From NCBI GenBank assembly GCA_903941145.1, contig CAJANQ010000276.1:1-5166 (forward strand): a stretch of DNA of 5,166 nt, in the 5' to 3' direction. Shown here piece by piece: positions 1 through 5,156 of the stretch. Source of the stretch: an uncultured Actinomycetes bacterium (GTDB lineage: Bacteria; Actinomycetota; Acidimicrobiia; Acidimicrobiales; Microtrichaceae). A program made the position numbers and the translations under genes. Each line of letters starts with the position of its first letter. Position 1 is the first letter of the stretch. The notes under the pieces are model-generated. The model had not been told where the DNA came from and did not search any database. It saw nothing but the letters and a program-made list of their open reading frames with translations.

Positions 1-170
1 CCGGGCGTGACGATCCGGCCCTCGGCGTCGATCACGCGCCGGGCGCCCGACGCGTCGACCTGGCCCACCGCGGTGATGCGGTCGCCGTCCACTGCGACGT
101 CGGCCCGTCGAGCGGGTGCTCCGGTGCCGTCGACGACGGTGCCGCCGGTAATGACCAGGTCGTGCGCCAT
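1..170 (-). CDS. N-acyl-D-amino-acid deacylase-type amidohydrolase, N-terminal fragment (runs off window)
   Basis: Only the first 56 codons are present; the gene continues beyond base 1. The translation begins MAHDLVITGGTVVDGTGAPA and ends with DAEGRIVTPG. This is the typical N-terminal beta-sandwich of amidohydrolase-superfamily enzymes: a 'DLVI-GGTVVDGTG' strand pair, 'ADVAVDGDRITAVG', then 'VIDAEGRIVTPG', which in the family leads directly into the metal-binding HxH segment (just outside the window). The exact wording matches D-aminoacylase / N-acyl-D-amino-acid deacylases, zinc enzymes that hydrolyse N-acyl-D-amino acids; related dihydropyrimidinase-like or D-glutamate deacylase enzymes are the alternative. 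The ATG at 170-168 is chosen because AGGGGG lies 4 bases upstream. No signal peptide is visible, so a cytosolic enzyme is expected. It is co-oriented with the exported-protein gene 98 bases upstream. Family is fairly certain; substrate is not. Confidence 0.85.
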   Translation of the reverse strand, partial: MAHDLVITGGTVVDGTGAPARRADVAVDGDRITAVGQVDASGARRVIDAEGRIVTP

Positions 171-185
171 GAGTCCCCCTGACTC
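171..185 (-). promoter_or_regulatory. Ribosome binding site of the deacylase gene, displayed in a small hairpin loop
   Basis: Read on the minus strand this is GAGTC-AGGGG-GACTC directly before the ATG: a perfect 5-bp inverted repeat (171-175 with 181-185) whose 5-base loop is most of the Shine-Dalgarno sequence. The spacing from AGGGGG to ATG is 4 bases. The same nine bases, GGGGGACTC, also precede the start codon of the next gene upstream (2401). That the purine tract acts as ribosome binding site is well supported; a regulatory role for the stem is inference. Confidence 0.55.
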
Positions 186-212
186 GGCCGCCCAGGTCGG
201 GGCGGCTGGGTC
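181..212. repeat. 12-bp hairpin in the 98-base gap between two minus-strand genes
   Basis: Bases 181-192 pair with 201-212 around an 8-base loop (193-200). As plus-strand RNA, all 12 pairs form, including two G-U wobbles. As minus-strand RNA, the strand actually transcribed here, those two become C-A mismatches and 10 of 12 pairs remain, with a solid GCCGCC/GGCGGC core. The outer arm 181-185 is the same segment used by the small Shine-Dalgarno hairpin at 171-185, so the two structures exclude each other. It could be an attenuator-like structure, an mRNA stability element, or a weak terminator (no U-run follows). Confidence 0.4.
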
Positions 213-214
213 AG

Positions 215-244
215 AAGGTAGTGCGAGGACCGGGTGCCTGTCCC
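215..244 (-). promoter_or_regulatory. Candidate promoter for the deacylase gene
   Basis: On the minus strand, GGGACA (244-239; last four bases match the -35 consensus) is followed after 18 bases by TACCTT (220-215), which fits the actinobacterial TANNNT -10 pattern. Transcription would begin near base 208, giving an untranslated leader of under 40 bases containing the hairpin at 181-212. Promoter matches of this quality occur by chance, so this is a proposal only; the alternative is read-through from the gene upstream. Confidence 0.3.
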
Positions 245-268
245 GGGCCCCGGCGAGTTCCGTGCGTG

Positions 269-2401
269 CTAGTTCAGGACGCGGGCGCCCGTGGTGCCGT
301 CGATCCGTACCCGGTTGTCGCCCACCTTGAGGTCGTAGAACGAGCTGAACTCGCAGCTCTCGCCCCACGGGCTCGAGTGGCGGGGGTGGTCGCGCAGCGG
401 GGTGGCCTGGCCGCCGACCTTGAACCCGCTCAGCGTGCCGAGCCGCAGGTCGCCCTCGACCGGCGACACGTAGTGCACGTCGATCTGGCCGTTGGAACGG
501 ACCACCTCGACGGTGGCCGCGGTGATGGAGTCCACGAAGGTGTCGAAGTCGCCGTGCTCGGTGGCGCCGCCGACCTCACAGATCCACACGTTGGACGCGC
601 CGCCCGGGGCGACCAGGTCGTAGGGCTGGGTCATGCCCTCCGACGCCGAGTCCCTGGAGTTCAACGGCCGCCACTCGGTCGGCCGCTCGGACCAGAGGGC
701 GACGTAGCCGTCGCCCTTGCGGCCAAGCGTCCAGCCGTTGGCCTGACGCACCTCGTCGAACCGGTCCTGGGGGAACCAGGCCCGGGTGAACGGCAGGTAC
801 GAGAAGTACGGGCCCAGGATCGGGTCGGTCGGGGAGTCGTACGACGGGCGGTAGATGTGGATGGCCGCCCGTTCCTTCTGCGCGGTCTTGGGCATGGAGG
901 CCGTGCCGACCCAGTAGCCGTCGCTCGGCGCTTCCTTCATGGGGTGGATCGTGAAGACAGTCGTCTCGGGGCCGAGCGTGGCCTGCCAGGCGTGGACCTG
1001 CTCGCCGGAGTCGCCGAACCGGTGGTCGATCACGCTCGCCAGCATCGCCTCGTTGCTGCGCCACGAGTACGTGTGCGCCTCGCCCAGCACGCCGGCAGCC
1101 GCAAAGCCGGCCAGCTCGCGCACGGCGACCTGGGCCAGTCCCGGACTGAGGTCGAGGAAGTCCTTCACCTTGGCGAACTTCTGGAACAGCTCGGTGTCGA
1201 ACAGCTTCCACTTCTTGGCGGCGTCGATCGACACCGGCACCATCTGCCACGCCGTGAGCGCACCGGTGGACCACCAGAACGGCAGGTTCTCCTCGGTGTA
1301 GTCGTACCCGAACGCACCCTGGGGGTCGAGGTTGAAGTCCTCGCGCGGGTCGAGCGGGAGCCCGTGGCGCTCCTTGACGACCGCTGCCTCGCTGCTGACG
1401 CCAGCGAGACGGACCGCCTCGGGCACCCGGTAGTCGGTCTGGCCGATCAGGTAGAGAGGTCCGATGTCGTTCGTGTAGAGGTACGGCTGTTCGGTGTTGT
1501 CGAACAGCAGCTTGCAGGTGTTGAACGACGACTCACCCCGGTACGAGAGCTTGCCGCCCTTGTAGCCACGGCCGTGGCTGGCGCCGAACACGCCCTTGAA
1601 CGTGTTGGTCCCCAGGTCGAGCATGGCCGTGTCGACCACGCCGGCACAGAGCGCCTTGATCTCGGGGTCCTCGGCGAACTCGAGCAGGGTGAGCACCGGC
1701 GCATACGTGTATTTCAGGTACGTGTTGGAGTGCCACTCGAAGAAGCCGAACCTGGTCCGCTCCTTGAGCCAGTCGATGACGACCTGCCGGGTCCGGGCCG
1801 CGTGCTGCGCCCCCGTGAGACCGGTGAAGGTGAACACACGGTCGGGCAGTGCCAGACCGCCGAGGTACTCGTCGCAGGCGAACATGCCGCGGTGGTTCTC
1901 GGACCAGAACCACTTGTTGTCGACCGCGCCGGCGGGGAGCGGGTCGTTGTAGCGGTAGCGGGCACCGGCGATCTTGTTCTCGATGACCTCGACGATTCCG
2001 GCCGGCAGGACGTCACGACCCAGGTAGAGCACCCACTGGCAGTGCATGAGCTCGAAGTCGTCGGTGTCGCGGAACGGGTCGCCGCTGACCACGGTGGGCG
2101 AGATCTGGGTGGGGTCCCACGTGAACGACGGGTCCCGTCGCGCCCGGATCAGGTGGGCGGCGACGCTGTTGATGTTGTCGGGGTTGAGCGACGCGGTGCT
2201 GAGGCTGAGGTACTCGTCGCACCGGGAGGCCCACCATGACTCGTCCACCAGACCGGCGCTGCCGGGTGCCGGCATCGGCGTGATGCCGCCGATGTTCGGC
2301 ACGGCGCACGGCGGCTTGCCTGGACCCGACATCGGCGTACAGGCCGCGGCCACGGCGGCGGTCGCTCCAGCGATCAGAAACTGTCGGCGTGACGCCCTCA
2401 T
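269..2401 (-). CDS. Tat-exported putative lipoprotein, uncharacterised; possible alpha/alpha-toroid polysaccharide-lyase-like protein
   Basis: A 710-residue protein. Residues 4-9 are SRRQFL, a twin-arginine motif, followed by an Ala-rich hydrophobic stretch (10-20) and Cys21 in the context AVAAAC. This suggests folded export by Tat and probable lipid attachment, although the lipobox is weak (Ala rather than Leu at -3). I do not recognise a named family. The body has conserved-looking aromatic and polar blocks: WSENH (166-170), FEWHSNTYLKYT (221-232), GASHGRGYKGG (273-283), YSWRSNEAMLASVIDHRFGD (445-464), FPQDRFDEV with GWTLGRKGDGYVALW (543-570). A helical first half followed by a strand-rich second half containing a 'GW-LGR-GDGYVALW' element resembles heparinase II/III and alginate lyases, where Asn, His and Tyr residues are catalytic; N169/H170, H224 and Y228 would be candidates. 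That is inference from pattern. The ATG at 2401 is supported by GGGGGG five bases upstream and by placing the Tat motif correctly. The protein is full length, ending VLN-TAG at 271-269. Confidence 0.93.
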   Translation of the reverse strand: MRASRRQFLIAGATAAVAAACTPMSGPGKPPCAVPNIGGITPMPAPGSAGLVDESWWASRCDEYLSLSTASLNPDNINSVAAHLIRARRDPSFTWDPTQISPTVVSGDPFRDTDDFELMHCQWVLYLGRDVLPAGIVEVIENKIAGARYRYNDPLPAGAVDNKWFWSENHRGMFACDEYLGGLALPDRVFTFTGLTGAQHAARTRQVVIDWLKERTRFGFFEWHSNTYLKYTYAPVLTLLEFAEDPEIKALCAGVVDTAMLDLGTNTFKGVFGASHGRGYKGGKLSYRGESSFNTCKLLFDNTEQPYLYTNDIGPLYLIGQTDYRVPEAVRLAGVSSEAAVVKERHGLPLDPREDFNLDPQGAFGYDYTEENLPFWWSTGALTAWQMVPVSIDAAKKWKLFDTELFQKFAKVKDFLDLSPGLAQVAVRELAGFAAAGVLGEAHTYSWRSNEAMLASVIDHRFGDSGEQVHAWQATLGPETTVFTIHPMKEAPSDGYWVGTASMPKTAQKERAAIHIYRPSYDSPTDPILGPYFSYLPFTRAWFPQDRFDEVRQANGWTLGRKGDGYVALWSERPTEWRPLNSRDSASEGMTQPYDLVAPGGASNVWICEVGGATEHGDFDTFVDSITAATVEVVRSNGQIDVHYVSPVEGDLRLGTLSGFKVGGQATPLRDHPRHSSPWGESCEFSSFYDLKVGDNRVRIDGTTGARVLN

Positions 2402-2412
2402 CGAGTCCCCCC
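2402..2412 (-). promoter_or_regulatory. Ribosome binding site of the exported-protein gene
   Basis: GGGGGG (2412-2407) followed by ACTCG and then ATG. It fixes the start at 2401 and shares GGGGGACTC with the ribosome binding site of the deacylase gene downstream (171-180). The purine tract is all G rather than AGGAG, so pairing with 16S rRNA is moderate. Confidence 0.55.
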
Positions 2413-2426
2413 ATGGACGAACTGCT

Positions 2427-2458
2427 CGTCAGAACAGCATGACGCGGGAATTCTGACG
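2427..2458. promoter_or_regulatory. Perfect 8-bp inverted repeat, possible operator or leader hairpin
   Basis: CGTCAGAA at 2427-2434 and TTCTGACG at 2451-2458 form a perfect inverted repeat with a 16-base spacer. It overlaps the -10 element of the candidate promoter (2450-2455) and the expected transcription start. As DNA, it could bind a dimeric regulator that blocks the promoter; as RNA, if transcription begins farther upstream, it would form a stem-loop about 25 bases from the start codon of the exported-protein gene. Which of these applies, if either, cannot be told from sequence. Confidence 0.4.
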
Positions 2459-2478
2459 GTCCCAGTCGCTGGGCACAA
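2450..2478 (-). promoter_or_regulatory. Candidate promoter for the exported-protein gene
   Basis: Minus strand: TTGTGC (2478-2473) as -35, a 17-base spacer, and CAGAAT (2455-2450) as -10, matching TATAAT at four positions. Predicted start near 2443, giving a leader of about 42 bases before the ATG at 2401. The -10 lies inside the right arm of the inverted repeat at 2427-2458. The hexamers are weak, so confidence is low. Confidence 0.3.
2461..2473. repeat. Small hairpin CCCAG-TCG-CTGGG
   Basis: A perfect 5-bp inverted repeat with a 3-base loop. Its right arm CTGGG (2469-2473) is also part of the left arm of the larger inverted repeat at 2468-2512, so the two stems cannot form together. The arrangement resembles alternative pairings in leader RNAs, but no known riboswitch consensus was recognised. 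Confidence 0.35.
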
Positions 2479-2512
2479 GGGGGAGCCCGCTCAGTAGGTG
2501 GTAGTGCCCAGC
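2468..2512 (-). terminator. Perfect 9-bp inverted repeat downstream of the amidohydrolase gene, possible terminator or leader element
   Basis: GCTGGGCAC (2468-2476) pairs perfectly with GTGCCCAGC (2504-2512) across a 27-base interval. That interval contains a smaller GAGC/GCTC repeat (2483-2492). It lies about 50-90 bases beyond the stop codon of the amidohydrolase gene on the minus strand. There is no U-run after the stem, which is usual in GC-rich actinobacteria, so termination is plausible but unproven. The long loop is atypical of a terminator and leaves a regulatory RNA or a protein-binding site as alternatives. Confidence 0.35.
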
Positions 2513-2559
2513 AAGATCACGCACTCGACCAGGCGGCCAACCGGTGCCCTTCCGGGACG

Positions 2560-4299
2560 TCAGGCCGAGAATCGAACCTCGCCGTCGAGCCAGGTCTGAC
2601 GGACCTCGATCTCGCGGATGGCCTCGGCCTCGACCGCTGTCGGGTCGGCTGCCAGGACGGTGAAGTCGGCGGCCTTGCCGACCTCGATCGACCCGCACAG
2701 GTCGTCGGACCGGCACATCCACGCGGCGTCGGTCGTGATGCCCTTGAGCGCGTCCTGCACGGAGATCCGCTCGTCGGGGTTGAGCACCTCGCCGCCGTCG
2801 GCCATGGTGCGGGTCACCGCCGTGCACACGTAGTCGAGCGGGTTCATCGGCGACACCGAGTAGTCGCAGTGGAGGGACGGCCGAAGCCCTGCGGCCTGGG
2901 CGGACCGCACGCGGTCGAGCTTGTTGGCCCGCTCGGCGCCCAGGATCTCGTCACGGAAGGCCCGGCCCCACAGCCGCACGTGGTTCATGAGGAAGCTGGG
3001 GTTCACCCCGAGCGCGGCCATCTGCGCGATCTGCTCGTCGTGGAGGACCGAGCAGTGCTCGATCCGGTGCCGGAGGGACGCGTCCCAGACGGGGAGCTTC
3101 GACACCTGGGCCAGCGCCTCGAGGATGTTGTCGATGCCGGCGTCGCCGTTGCCGTGCATCATGAGCGGCCAGCCGGCCTCGAGCGATGCGGTGAAGTTCG
3201 TGACCAGCTCGTCGACCGTGTAGTTGGCAGCACCCCGGGAGTCGGAGTTGAGGTACGGCTCGCGCATGTAGCCGGTGAACCCCTGGTTAGAGCCGTCCGC
3301 CACCCACTTCACGAACTCGGTGCGCACCATGTCGTCGCCCGAGCCGACCGTGATGCCGGCCTTGGTCATGTCGTCGAGGCGCAGGCCCCAGACGGCGGCA
3401 GTGATGCGCACCGGGAACCCGGGCTGCGCTGCGGTGGCGTGGAGCAGGTCGACCTCGGCCGCACCCAGGAGCGCGCCCGTGGCCGCCTCGTGCAGCTTGG
3501 TCGTACCGACCTTGGCGGCCTCGTTCGCGATGCCGGTGAGTGCTGCGACGAGTGTCTCCTTGGTCATCGGCGGCAGGAGCTTGATGAAGGGGACCATCGC
3601 GCCGGCCTCGGCGACGACGCCGGTGAGCCTGCCGTCCTTGGCCCCGTAGGAACCGCCCGCCGGGTCCGGCGTCGACGCGTCCACGCCGACGGCCGCGTAG
3701 GCGGCGGAGTTCACGTAGAAGAAGTGCTGCGACGCGTTCATCACCATGACGGGCACGTCGGTGGAGACCTGGTCGAGGATGTCGGCCGTGAGCACCGGCA
3801 TGCCGGGGAACAGCGACGGGTCGAACAGCTGGCCGACGAGCGCCGAGCCGGCAGGGACGGACGGGACAGCGGCCTTGAGGCGGGCCACCACGTCGTCGAA
3901 CGTGGCGTTGGCGGTCGGGGAACAGTCCACGGTGCCCCAGGTGATGCCGCTGGTGAAGAGGTGCATGTGCGGCTCGACCAGACCCGGCATCACGGTGCCC
4001 TCGGCCTCGACCAGCTGGGTGCTCGGGCCAACCAGACCCTCAAGGTCGCTGCGGCTGCCCACGCCCACGATCCGCCCGCCGGACACGGCGACGGCCTCTG
4101 CCCGCGGGTTGGCCTCGTCCATGGTCAGGAGCGAGCCGGTCAGCAGCAGGTCGGCCTTGGCGTCGGCCGCCGCCGGACCCTTGCCGTGGTGGCGGGCCGT
4201 TGCGGTGCGGTCGGCCGGTGCCAGGTCGTCGAGCTGGGCGCGCTCGGCGTGGACCGGGTGGGGGGTGCAACAACCTGCGTGGTGGGACTCGGTGGACAC
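2560..4299 (-). CDS. YtcJ-type metal-dependent amidohydrolase (amidohydrolase family 3)
   Basis: A 579-residue cytosolic-looking hydrolase, normal length for YtcJ / N-substituted formamide deformylase-like enzymes, which hydrolyse amide or amide-like bonds using active-site metal. Visible landmarks in order: beta-sandwich strand ADLLLTGSLLTMDEANPRAEAV (49-70, typical family opening), GRIVGVG (75-81), VMPGLVEPHMHLF with metal ligands H111 and H113, the family signature KWVADGSNQGFTGYM (331-345; K331, D335), HGNGDAGIDNILEAL (382-396; H382), RHRIEHCSVL (410-419; H411, H415), CDYSVSPMNP (478-487; D479 as the final metal/catalytic Asp), and the C-terminal GSIEVGKAADFTVL (536-549). All expected active-site positions seem present. 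GTG at 4299-4297 is chosen because AGAGGAG sits six bases upstream and there is no later start before the domain. Odd: residues 1-48 precede the domain and are rich in His and Cys (H6, H7, C10, C11, H14, H17, H37, H38). Substrate unknown. Confidence 0.93.
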   Translation of the reverse strand: MSTESHHAGCCTPHPVHAERAQLDDLAPADRTATARHHGKGPAAADAKADLLLTGSLLTMDEANPRAEAVAVSGGRIVGVGSRSDLEGLVGPSTQLVEAEGTVMPGLVEPHMHLFTSGITWGTVDCSPTANATFDDVVARLKAAVPSVPAGSALVGQLFDPSLFPGMPVLTADILDQVSTDVPVMVMNASQHFFYVNSAAYAAVGVDASTPDPAGGSYGAKDGRLTGVVAEAGAMVPFIKLLPPMTKETLVAALTGIANEAAKVGTTKLHEAATGALLGAAEVDLLHATAAQPGFPVRITAAVWGLRLDDMTKAGITVGSGDDMVRTEFVKWVADGSNQGFTGYMREPYLNSDSRGAANYTVDELVTNFTASLEAGWPLMMHGNGDAGIDNILEALAQVSKLPVWDASLRHRIEHCSVLHDEQIAQMAALGVNPSFLMNHVRLWGRAFRDEILGAERANKLDRVRSAQAAGLRPSLHCDYSVSPMNPLDYVCTAVTRTMADGGEVLNPDERISVQDALKGITTDAAWMCRSDDLCGSIEVGKAADFTVLAADPTAVEAEAIREIEVRQTWLDGEVRFSA

Positions 4300-4305
4300 G
4301 GGGGG

Positions 4306-4312
4306 CTCCTCT
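4306..4312 (-). promoter_or_regulatory. Ribosome binding site of the amidohydrolase gene
   Basis: Minus strand AGAGGAG followed by six C residues and the GTG start at 4299. This is a near-ideal Shine-Dalgarno at standard spacing and is the main reason for accepting the GTG start and hence the His/Cys-rich N-terminus. Confidence 0.7.
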
Positions 4313-4377
4313 TGTCACTGCGCGTTCGACGTCGAGTGTGGCACCTTTCCGCTGGTCGCGAAGGGCTCTGAGGCTGT

Positions 4378-4396
4378 GGTGGACTGCGGTCCCACC
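4378..4396 (+). repeat. GC-rich hairpin upstream of the SRPBCC gene
   Basis: GGTGGAC (4378-4384), loop TGCG, then GTCCCACC (4389-4396): seven pairs with one bulged C. The CCACC arm (4392-4396) can instead pair with GGTGG at 4407-4411, so two stems compete. It lies about 40 bases ahead of the ATG at 4438 and would be in the leader if transcription begins upstream of it. Confidence 0.35.
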
Positions 4397-4427
4397 GGCA
4401 CCGTGTGGTGGCCGACGACCATCGAAC

Positions 4428-4431
4428 GGAG
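4428..4431 (+). promoter_or_regulatory. Ribosome binding site deciding the SRPBCC start
   Basis: GGAG followed by six bases and ATG at 4438. In-frame GTG codons at 4405 and 4408 would add eleven or ten residues but have no comparable upstream purine tract, so the ATG is preferred. Confidence 0.6.
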
Positions 4432-4437
4432 CGGCAC

Positions 4438-4995
4438 ATGGAGATCCCGACCACGACCCGGGACGGCGTCCCGCTCACCTTCCGGTCTGGGCCGAGCGAG
4501 CCGTATGCGGTGACCGACGAGCCCGGGACCTGGGCCGAGGTGGTCGTTGCTGCGCCGGCCGCCACCGTCTGGGAACTCGTGTCCGACATCAACCTGCCGG
4601 CCCGGTTCTCCGAGGAGTTCCTGGGCGCCGAGTGGGTCGACGCCGGACCGGCAGTTGGCGCGTCGTTCGTGGGTCGCAACCAGATGGACCACCTTGGTGA
4701 GTGGGAGGTGCCGTGCTACGTCGACGTGTACGACGAGGGCCAGTCCTTCGGGTGGAAGACGGTCGACCGTGACCTCCCGGGTTCCCGCTGGCGCTTTGAC
4801 CTGACGCCGGAGGGCGACGGCACCCGGCTCCGGTACACGGCCTCGATGGGTCCCGGGTTCTCCTACCTGGTCGTGGCGATCGACCAGCAGCCGGAGAAGG
4901 CGAACCGCATCATCGAGCGGCGGCTCGAGGGGCACCACGCCAACATGGTGCTGACGCTCGAGGGCATCGCGGCCCTGGCCGAGGGCCGGGTCTGA
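4438..4995 (+). CDS. SRPBCC family protein (polyketide cyclase/dehydrase-like, START fold)
   Basis: A 185-residue protein without signal peptide or membrane segment. The SRPBCC helix-grip pattern is clear: first strand WAEVVVAAPAATVWELVSDI (32-51), then NLPARFSEEFLGAEWVD (52-68) and GASFVGRNQMD (74-84), followed by alternating strands EWEVPCYVDVYDEGQSFGWKTV (88-109), GSRWRFDLTPEGDGTRLRYTASM (115-137), and a long C-terminal helix PEKANRIIERRLEGHHANMVLTLEGIAALA (152-181) that forms one wall of the hydrophobic pocket. The family binds lipids, polyketides or other hydrophobic ligands; some members are cyclases or hydratases. No specific catalytic set or ligand can be named. It is divergent from the amidohydrolase gene and followed by hairpins and a convergent tRNA gene, so it is probably transcribed alone. 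Confidence 0.93.
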   Translation: MEIPTTTRDGVPLTFRSGPSEPYAVTDEPGTWAEVVVAAPAATVWELVSDINLPARFSEEFLGAEWVDAGPAVGASFVGRNQMDHLGEWEVPCYVDVYDEGQSFGWKTVDRDLPGSRWRFDLTPEGDGTRLRYTASMGPGFSYLVVAIDQQPEKANRIIERRLEGHHANMVLTLEGIAALAEGRV

Positions 4996-5002
4996 GCCCA
5001 TA

Positions 5003-5021
5003 GCCGCTCAGTGACAGCGGC
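5003..5021 (+). repeat. Small hairpin just past the SRPBCC stop codon
   Basis: GCCGCT (5003-5008) and AGCGGC (5016-5021) form a perfect 6-bp stem with a 7-base loop, starting eight bases after the stop codon. It precedes the much stronger hairpin at 5031-5061 and may be an accessory terminator stem. Confidence 0.4.
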
Positions 5022-5030
5022 CGGTACAGC

Positions 5031-5061
5031 ACGACGGCCGGCCCGAGGGCCGGCCGTTCGT
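5031..5061. terminator. Probable bidirectional terminator between convergent SRPBCC and tRNA-Leu genes
   Basis: A very strong hairpin: CGGCCGGCC (5035-5043) pairs with GGCCGGCCG (5048-5056) around a CGAG tetraloop, extended outward by ACGA (5031-5034) with TCGT beyond one bulged T. It is symmetric, so it forms in transcripts from both strands. It lies 35 bases past the SRPBCC stop and 8 bases past the tRNA 3' end. No U-run follows on either strand, which is common for terminators in GC-rich actinobacteria. Confidence 0.7.
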
Positions 5062-5069
5062 GAACCGTG

Positions 5070-5156
5070 TGGTGCGCGAGGGGGGACTTGAACCCCCACA
5101 CCCTGTCGGGCACCGGAACCTGAATCCAGCGCGTCTGCCAAGTCCGCCACTCGCGC
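5070..5156 (-). tRNA. tRNA-Leu (anticodon CAG)
   Basis: An 87-base gene with encoded 3' CCA (5072-5070). The 7-bp acceptor stem is GCGCGAG (5156-5150) with CTCGCGC (5080-5074), discriminator A at 5073. The D-stem is GCG/CGC. The anticodon stem is CTGGA/TCCGG, including one T-G wobble, and the loop TTCAGGT gives anticodon CAG (5122-5120), which reads CUG leucine codons. A long variable arm (GCCC...GGGT stem) marks the type II class expected for leucine. The T-arm is GGGGG-TTCAAGT-CCCCC. All parts are intact. Its promoter would lie beyond the right edge of the window. Confidence 0.96.

Larger units (their letters stand above)
4300..4437. promoter_or_regulatory. Divergent intergenic region between amidohydrolase and SRPBCC genes
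   Basis: This 138-base gap must supply transcription for both divergent genes, yet it contains no TA dinucleotide, so no TANNNT -10 element exists on either strand. Promoters here must be non-standard, or lie inside one of the genes. It contains a perfect 10-bp palindrome TCGACGTCGA (4326-4335), a possible regulator site, and hairpin arms at 4378-4411. No small gene is supported. Confidence 0.4.

Noticed and set aside
221..2239. 672-codon open frame on the plus strand
   Set aside because: It lies antisense to the exported-protein gene, whose Tat signal, ribosome binding site and motifs are convincing. The plus-strand product is a Val/Arg/Gly/Leu-rich string without recognisable domains, as expected from the mirror frame of a GC-rich gene.
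2560..2585. T-arm-like sequence GAGGTTCGATTCTCGG on the minus strand, suggesting a second tRNA
   Set aside because: The stem does not pair properly as a 5-bp T-arm, there is no acceptor or anticodon stem nearby, and the bases are the last codons of the amidohydrolase gene.
2869..4371. 500-codon open frame on the plus strand
   Set aside because: Antisense to the amidohydrolase gene; the product is low-complexity and rich in Gly, Arg, Val and His with no domain pattern. It is a mirror-frame artefact of strong third-position GC.
4405..4437. Upstream GTG starts (4405, 4408) for the SRPBCC protein
   Set aside because: They lack a good Shine-Dalgarno, whereas ATG 4438 has GGAG at six-base spacing; the added residues contribute nothing to the domain.
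4315..5001. 228-codon open frame on the minus strand
   Set aside because: Antisense to the SRPBCC gene, which has a clear domain, ribosome binding site and terminator; the minus-strand product has no recognisable features.
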